Source of the DNA: Sclerodactyla briareus
Taxonomy: Eukaryota; Echinodermata; Holothuroidea; Dendrochirotida; Sclerodactylidae
Direction: 5' to 3'
NCBI GenBank assembly: GCA_026419785.1
Contig: JAODTK010003198.1
Coordinates: 372,001-436,000 of the forward strand
DNA length: 64,000 nucleotides
In this document: positions 57,756 to 64,000 of the stretch, in pieces
How the letters are laid out: each line of letters opens with the position of its first letter
How positions within the stretch are numbered: position 1 is the stretch's first letter
Notes under the pieces: model-generated
Database searches by the model: none
Seen by the model: the letters and a program-made list of their open reading frames with translations, nothing else
What the model was told of the DNA's origin: nothing
Made by a program: the position numbers and the translations under genes

Positions 57756-59135
57756 TGTTTTGCGACGGGACAGAAAATGATGAACCGTTAACCCTCTCGA
57801 CTGCATATATTTCAACAATGGAAACTACCTTATATTACTATGAACTACTTACTCCTGGACTACCCTTTAATATAAGAAAAATAATATTTTTGAAAGCATG
57901 TTGCAATGCTAACTTTTATTCACTGCGACGGGACGAAAATGAAGGAATAAGCGCATTTTAAAATTCAATTTATTTAATTCCTTCAAAATTCAGGAGAAAT
58001 GAATCAAATTGTGATCATTTAAATATGATGTATGTAACAACTGTCCTTCAGAATGCATGAAAGCCAATCTGAGTTTTGATGCTTCATATAGAATAAGCGT
58101 TTAAACTGTGTTACCTGCGACGGGACGGATTTGCGACGGGACGGAATTTTGTCCATTGCTTTAGTGTTGCAGGTAGATTAAATGTCTAGCATTTTCTACA
58201 ATGTCTATGAGAATTTTCTAAAAATGAGTTACTACAACATTTAAAAACAAATTAGAAACAATATTCTACAGCTGAACAAATTGCAGAGTAGCCAAGTAGA
58301 GTATTTTGCAATTTAAGATAATCACCCAGCACAATAACACTAACAAACTATGAAATTTACTTTCAATAAATAATAGGACAGTTCAATTCAAATGCATGCT
58401 GTAGTACGGACCATAGGCTATAGTGTTGACAATTCTTGGTTTGAGGTCTCAGCGTCTTTAAGTACTAAGCTTCACTGTGAGGCAATAAAGAATTATCCAG
58501 CTGGTTCTCATTCTGTGTAATTAGCATACAAAGGTTCATAATAATCCATGGGGCCGTTAGTTGGAACATTTGAGCGGGGTTAGTTGGAACGTCTGCATGG
58601 AATCCATGCACACTATTTGCTCAGATTCAACTCTGATCTGAAACAACTGTAAAATGAAACTGAGAAGAGCAGTTCTGGTATTTGAACTTTTCCAAACAAA
58701 TCCAGTCAATTGAAACTGTAAATCCACTGAATGCAAATTCGGACTCAAAGTAATAAGTAATTCCAAATTAACCGGGCAGTCATGGAATGCTTCCATTCCG
58801 AAAGTAGGGCATTTGGTTATTACACTGGAAGAAGTGATTGAACTCCCGATAGCCATTTCCCAAAATATTTTGGCACAATTTCCATCCCGTCACACAGGAA
58901 TTCCATCATTGGCACAAGGATTCCTAGCCGTCGCAAAGAATTCCGTCCCGTCGCAAGGGAATTCCGTCCCGTCGTGAAAAATTCAAATTTCACATAAAAC
59001 AAGAATAATGAAAACAATGATGATAAATGGTGTTCGTACATGTATTAATGATAGTTCATGACAATTTTTCAAATCAGTCACATTTTTCCACAACCTGATG
59101 CAAAAAGTTAAAAAATGCGACGGGACGGAAATTTT
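57756..59135. repeat. Motif TGCGACGGGACGGAA repeated in both orientations
   Basis: Plus-strand copies start at 57761, 57924, 58116, 58132 and 59115. Minus-strand copies (TTCCGTCCCGTCGCA) lie at about 58878 (degenerate), 58921 (degenerate), 58940 and 58961. The motif is far more GC-rich than the AT-rich matrix around it. Pairs such as 58116/58132 and 58940/58961 are close tandem copies, so the segment can fold as an inverted repeat with arms about 0.8 kb apart. No coding frame accompanies it. Confidence 0.8.
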
Positions 59136-59435
59136 GGGTTGAAAATGATTTTTTTTTTGCCATTAAAAAGTGGGGATGAAAATTTAATTTCCTCTCTGGA
59201 AAAATCCTGACCCATAACTCCCAACTTATCAATGAAAAAAGAAAAGTTGGAATTGTCTAAATCATTGAATGTATGAGAAGAATGGCAATTCCTTCCTCTT
59301 CGCATGAAAATAGAAAATCAACACGTTTTAATCAAGGAATTCTTTCCTCCTTTTAAAATGTTATTTTTTAGAAAAAAAATCTCGAAAAGTAAAAACCAGG
59401 GTGTGCCTCACCCATCCCTACTTACTATGGGCTGC

Positions 59436-59874
59436 CTAGGGAAGGGCCTCAATAACAGATTTAGGTGACCACTTTTGGATTTGACCCTGAGCGGATTCCT
59501 TGATCCTGCTGTGTTTGTATTTAAATCTCCAGCAAGCTCCGTAGTGCATTTCCTTCCGAGCAGGAGTGTTCCAAGAGTTCATGAAAGTTATTCTGCCTTC
59601 AGTTGGACGATAACAAACTCCATTTAATATAGGACGGGTTTTGGGTAATAGGACTTCAACCGCAATGTTTTCCATGTCTTCATGAGAGAGATTCCGAGTG
59701 AAGGTTGGAGGCCAAGTCACTCGCGGGTATTATCCATAACGCCCCCTCCATATCGTGGTTCGATCCCGGCGTTGAATGGTAAGCCAGGAATTTCGTTCGG
59801 CACCTCAGATGTTCGGTAAAAGATTCATCTAAGCCATGTTTCATCACTCCCAATGCAGCTGCTTCCGTGCGCAT
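59436..59874 (-). mobile_element. LINE endonuclease (APE-type) fragment
   Basis: The minus-strand frames read LASNLHSESLSHEDMENIAV, then EVLLPKTRPILNGVCYRPT, the (I/V)-(E/W)-(V/I)-x-L-P-K-x-x-P-I-L-x-G-V-CYRPP strand of LINE AP endonucleases, followed by a remnant of the G-D-F-N region (RFKYKHSRIKESAQGQ). Two or more frames are needed. No RT follows. Confidence 0.78.
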
Positions 59875-60064
59875 GGTAGCCAGCAGTAACTCGTCACGTT
59901 TGTGGAAGCACTGACGCTACGAGCAGTTATATGGATGAAATGCAGTCCCTTGCTTTGGAAGACCTCGAATTGGTCTAAATCATTCTAGTGATGTTTCACC
60001 ACTTCAACGGGTGATGCTGAACCTGATTCCAAATCGTGTGGGTACACCGTAACTCTTTCGTTAG

Positions 60065-60471
60065 GGCTGGATTCCATTGTTGCGTAAGCGGGTCTGGATG
60101 GATGTTAAAACACATATTTACTAAAACCAACATGTGTTTTCAGAAGAGAACAACTGTAAGTTCGGTAAGAGCATACAAATGCAGTATCCTATGCATAGTC
60201 GTCGTTGATTGGCGTTTTTTTTTAGGAAGATGTTCCACAACTTTTTCGGCGGGATAACGCATCCTCGTACTCCATTGGTACATGCCTATTTTGCCGTTTC
60301 AGTGTTGGTTGCTTTCATTTTAATTTTGTTATCCCTCTGTAGAGTAAATATCTAACATCTTCAAACTGAATAGGATATATTCAGCCACGGTTCCATCTCA
60401 GCTCACGTGTATTCGCGCTTTTTCACATGCGTACCGGACTCTGCAATAACGCATCTATGAAATCCCAGCCT
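60065..60471. mobile_element. MITE-like element, copy B
   Basis: The left end is GGCTGGATTCCATTGTTGCG with TAAGCGGGTC; the right end reads, reversed, GGCTGGGATTTCATAGATGC. TTAG flanks both sides (60061-60064 and 60472-60475). It has the same termini and size class as 35618-35993. The interior has no coding frame, and its right part contains CTCACGTGTATTCGCGC. Confidence 0.75.
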
Positions 60472-60666
60472 TAGATATCACGGGATTATCAGGATCCACT
60501 GCGTTGTAGTTTTCGACGGCATTCAATGGCACATTGTTTTTCAGCCACACAAAGGAACAGTTTCTCGGTCCGCCTCGCGTCGTCGTAGACGGCAGATGGG
60601 TAATCATAAAATCTAAAATTGAGCCCTTTTTCTCACAGAGATCGCATTCTACCATGGCGTCGATCC

Positions 60667-60668
<2 letters not shown>

Positions 60669-60700
<32 letters not shown>

Positions 60701-60776
60701 GAGGGGTACACGTCCCCCCACTTTTCTAAGTGGGGGGGGGAACAATCATATCAAATGTCCCCCCCCCCCCCCACTT
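60669..60776. repeat. G run, then short G and C runs
   Basis: 31 consecutive G at 60669-60699, then CCCCCCACTTTTCTAAGTGGGGGGGG and a C run at 60759-60772 followed by ACTTTTT. The AAAAGTGGGGGGG and CCCCCACTTTT words are complementary and can form a hairpin. A minus-strand proline-rich frame here is an artefact. Confidence 0.85.
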
Positions 60777-63700
60777 TTTGAATCCTCGATGAAGACGAAA
60801 GTACACGTCTGTTTACACGTATCCGTTAGTGGCTGTGTGGGCTGAACAATAATTGAGAAAGCCGCCTCACAAAGAACCACCGTGGCCTTCATTCGAACCT
60901 ATGGTCCAAAATTTTTTCCGCGCGCTGCGCGCGCAGCGCCCGTAACTGTGCTTCTATATTGTCGGGACATGCATTTTGAAGGCATATTCTGGCGATTTGA
61001 AGCTTTTATGCAAGTTTTCTCACTCAGAAACCTAAGTAAAACGACAATTCTATTTGTTGTTTCAACAAAGGTAATTCACATAAAATGTTCATTGATTATA
61101 ACACGAATGGGCGCTGGCATAAGTGGCGGATGAGGAGTCAGACTGCTCCAACCCATTAACAAGTACAATCAAGTTTGCATATGAGGAAAACCACCGCTTG
61201 GGCAGAGATGGCCAATTCCATCATACAAACCTGCCAAAGTGGATGAACGTCCACACTGTCACAATGTCGGCCGATTTCTCTTGTCGAAAGCCCATAATGG
61301 AGGCAAAAATTTGTCAATCTTGTCAAGTTTGGACGTTTGTGATTTTATTTATCGATGTCCCAAGTAAATATGCAAAAACTTCGTCCGTTTCGGTATCCTG
61401 ATGGAATTGTTTCGCTGTCAGTACTGTAGACCGTGCACGATAGCTATGAGATCCGTGCAATTTTGAGTGCAATTTTGTAATTGGTGGGACTTATTTTTTA
61501 CAAATTGCTCCTAGACATCCGCAGTTCTCGCCAGCTGAATGCATCGATAGACGATGCACTCCATTTTAAAAAATATCTGCCAATTTCAAATTTCCATCAA
61601 ACAAACAGTCCGGGGCCCATGATCCGAAACGAGACAGCAAACAATTGTGTAGCGCGTCGAGATATTCCCTACATAGTAATGCGCTATAGAGGAATGAATA
61701 TGGTATGTTACCAAAACCCGGGCAAGAACATGTAATATTCTAGCAATATGAGACGCATTTTTTTTAAAAATCATACTATACCCTGAAACCGTGCGAAATT
61801 GGAACCTTTCGACTTTTGTGTGTTCTCCCTCGGAATTGCCAAAAATTCGAACAACTTTTTATATTCAGTCAAATTCCCGTCGTAAGGGAACGGGTACGAG
61901 CCTACTAGGAAAACGAAAAATTATAACCTGTGTTCTCTAGGCTTTTCCCACTAAACCCAACTAAGGTGGTCCCATTGGAAGGTAGGATTCAGGCAACCGA
62001 AAGCCCAAAAACGTACTGCCCTTGGTTGACCGCACCTTTCGCACAAAAAATAAATCACATTTCAGAGCATGAAAAAAAAAATTTTTTGCAACTAAGCCAA
62101 AACCTTTTCAACAGGGACGGTACCCTGACTGTCCTGAGACCCTCATCACAGGGCCCTAATAAGTGTTAGACCCTCGCCTAGTCAGAAATGTCTCATGTCA
62201 CTGCTGCCGACTAGAAAGACCATGAATCTAGACCTCAGTGACGGATTCGAAAGTTTCCTTTACTCTTTTTGGAACATGAAATCACATGTCACTTACTACT
62301 CTCGCATGGCGAAATACCTTCACAAACTAATCAATTTGAGCTAACTCCAAGTTCTGGACAGAGTAACTAGCTACTCGTTTGTTTCACATGCAGTAATTGT
62401 AAATCCAAACTGCTTTGTCTTCTGCTCAGACTTACCAAATTGCGTCTCCCTTTGAAGAGCGCAAAGTTTTCTGAATGAAAGTCGGGCACAAATTGACAAT
62501 ACTTCTGAGGAAAATCTGGACAGAAAAAGGCAAAAGTCAAGGAAATGCCCAAAATGTCTCCTGACTGTCTATCACTGCAATGAATCTCACAAACCTTTTT
62601 TGTCTGGGTAGGGGGGAGTTTGTTCTGCCCCAATTTACTGAACCTGTGGACGTGTACCGTGCACCTGTCTTTTATTATAGTGGGTGTTGTCGGGGTGGTT
62701 CACAGTGATAAACATAATTTGATGCGTCTACAATGATCAATTATTGCTAACCGAACTACTCGCGTTGGAAAGTCTTAGTCCCCTAACTCCAGGTGCGGAC
62801 CCCAGATAAAGAGCTGGACCCCACTAGGGCCTAAGTCGAAGATTCCCATGTTTCATACCGGGGTCTCGAATTTTAAATTCGAATGGGCCAAAGTGCATAA
62901 TGTTCAATGGCGGTTTTTTTTTCCCACCCGGCGTTGTGAATATGCGAAGTAATGGTTCGAATAATTTTGGTCCCTCGCATAATTTCAGAAGCTTGGGGGC
63001 AGCTGCCCCCCCCCCACATTTGTCTGAGATAAAAATTCGGGCGAAAATTCGTGAAAATTGGAAGCAAAGGCTAATGAAAAATTGGCTGAATTTTGCTGCT
63101 GACTTTCGATAAACTGCCCGAAACATGCAAAAAATTCCGCGTGCTCCGCGCGCGCTGGTATTCTTCGATGACGACTTGTAATTTCTGCTAAATCTTTACT
63201 GCTCCCCCAATTGGAATGGTCCCCGTACGTCCTATGGCTTTTCCCTCGATCCCACCATAGACCGTTTGGGGCAGACCCTTCTGATCCCACGCAAACGAAG
63301 CCGAGTAGAAAAGGTAATAAAATACCATGTGTGACATTCGATAAATCATCTTGTATGCCCATACAATTTTTTGTCTGTCTCTTACTCAAAATCACACAAT
63401 TAAATGGGTGCTATCGAGTCTGGCAAGTGCCGTTCCGGCGATCTGGAGGCATGACAAGCTAAAATTTTTCTTTGTAACGCTTCGCGCCAACCAATTGTGG
63501 CGCTCCGCTTGCTTGGATGGTCATTTGCATTCGATGAGTCCCCACGTTTCGAAAACGGATCGACGCAATGATTATACATAGCCTTGCTGATTGCCGTATA
63601 CCCGTACGCAAATTCAGACAAGGTATAGGGCTCTATAGTCAGTGGGCCAGACATGGGTGAACAGCAACATAGTAACAAGCTTAAACAAGATAAGTTCTTC

Positions 63701-64000
63701 GCACAACCGGTTTTTCTCTCCCCCTCGAGTCCCCATACCATCGTTTCCTGGCATTCAGCAGAACGGATCGTATACGATGCAAAATCCCATGGACAGAAGT
63801 AATCGTCGCGATGAAGGTTGACTCAAACTGTAGCCCCAATGTCTCCAGAATACATCGTGCTGAAAAAGTCTAGCCAAATTAATACTCCTCTTGTTGTTAT
63901 GATGTTAAAGAGAATAAAAATCAGGCAAATATCACTTTGTTCCAGGTTTATAGCATGTTCGGGTGGGAAGAATGGGCTGCCTCAAATTTCATATAATTTG
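60777..64000. other. Repeat-rich intergenic DNA, unclassified
   Basis: It contains CG-palindromic words (GCGCGCTGCGCGCGCAGCGC at 60919; GCGTGCTCCGCGCGCGCTGG at 63139; CGCTTCGCGCC at 63478) of a kind often found in old invertebrate mobile elements. Around 62830-63130 there is a stretch with CGGTTTTTTTTTCCCACCCGGC, GGGGGCAGCTGCCCCCC and AAATTCGGGCGAAAATTCG. No coding frame has a recognisable domain. Confidence 0.4.

Noticed and set aside
60455..60745. Proline-rich minus-strand protein
   Set aside because: The proline run is the 31-base G homopolymer read on the other strand.

Overview
This window is animal nuclear DNA. Coding exons are short, scattered and bounded by GT/AG splice sites, non-coding DNA dominates, and there are non-LTR (LINE) and Ty3/gypsy retrotransposon remains, tRNA-derived SINEs, inverted-repeat DNA elements and microsatellites. 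No bacterial operon, rRNA, functional tRNA or CRISPR array is visible. The mix (Mag/SURL-like gypsy gag, LINEs with CR1/L2/Rex-style reverse transcriptase ends, degenerate tandem repeats built on GGTCA, long G runs, a cilium gene) suggests a marine invertebrate, most likely an echinoderm or related deuterostome. The species cannot be fixed from the sequence alone.

Left part (about 1 to 22 kb): one recognisable host gene, the plus-strand orthologue of ZMYND10/DNAAF7, the dynein-arm assembly factor with a C-terminal MYND zinc finger. Ten exons or exon candidates between 3.6 and 21.1 kb follow the order of the family. The first coding exon and one exon between 4.4 and 8.0 kb were not found. Almost every exon carries one or more 1-2 base indels while the splice sites stay intact, which points to an unpolished long-read assembly more than to a dead gene. 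The most striking structure lies here: a roughly 25-copy, 92-bp minisatellite (11.1-13.4 kb) whose unit is the 3' end of a ZMYND10 exon, its splice donor and the first 27 bases of the intron. The gene has amplified its own exon/donor junction in tandem.

Middle (about 22 to 38 kb): LINE 3' fragments, degenerate tandem and inverted GGTCA-type repeats, a 132-bp local duplication, a possible minus-strand exon encoding the end of a PH domain (26.8-27.0 kb), inverted-repeat (MITE-like) elements, and a 957-bp foldback element at 31.47-32.43 kb. The foldback element has opposed arrays of a 26-bp unit and an 8-bp target-site duplication.

Right part (about 38 to 64 kb): CpG-richer intergenic-looking DNA. 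It holds a degraded minus-strand LINE (38.1-39.3 kb), a GC-rich segment of unknown nature (53.2-54.1 kb), a minus-strand Ty3/gypsy relic whose RT/RNase H part is replaced by a piece of a LINE reverse transcriptase (54.3-56.7 kb), a LINE endonuclease fragment (59.4-59.9 kb), a second MITE copy (60.07-60.47 kb) and a motif built on GCGACGGGACGGAA repeated in both orientations (57.76-59.13 kb). No intact host gene is recognised in this part.
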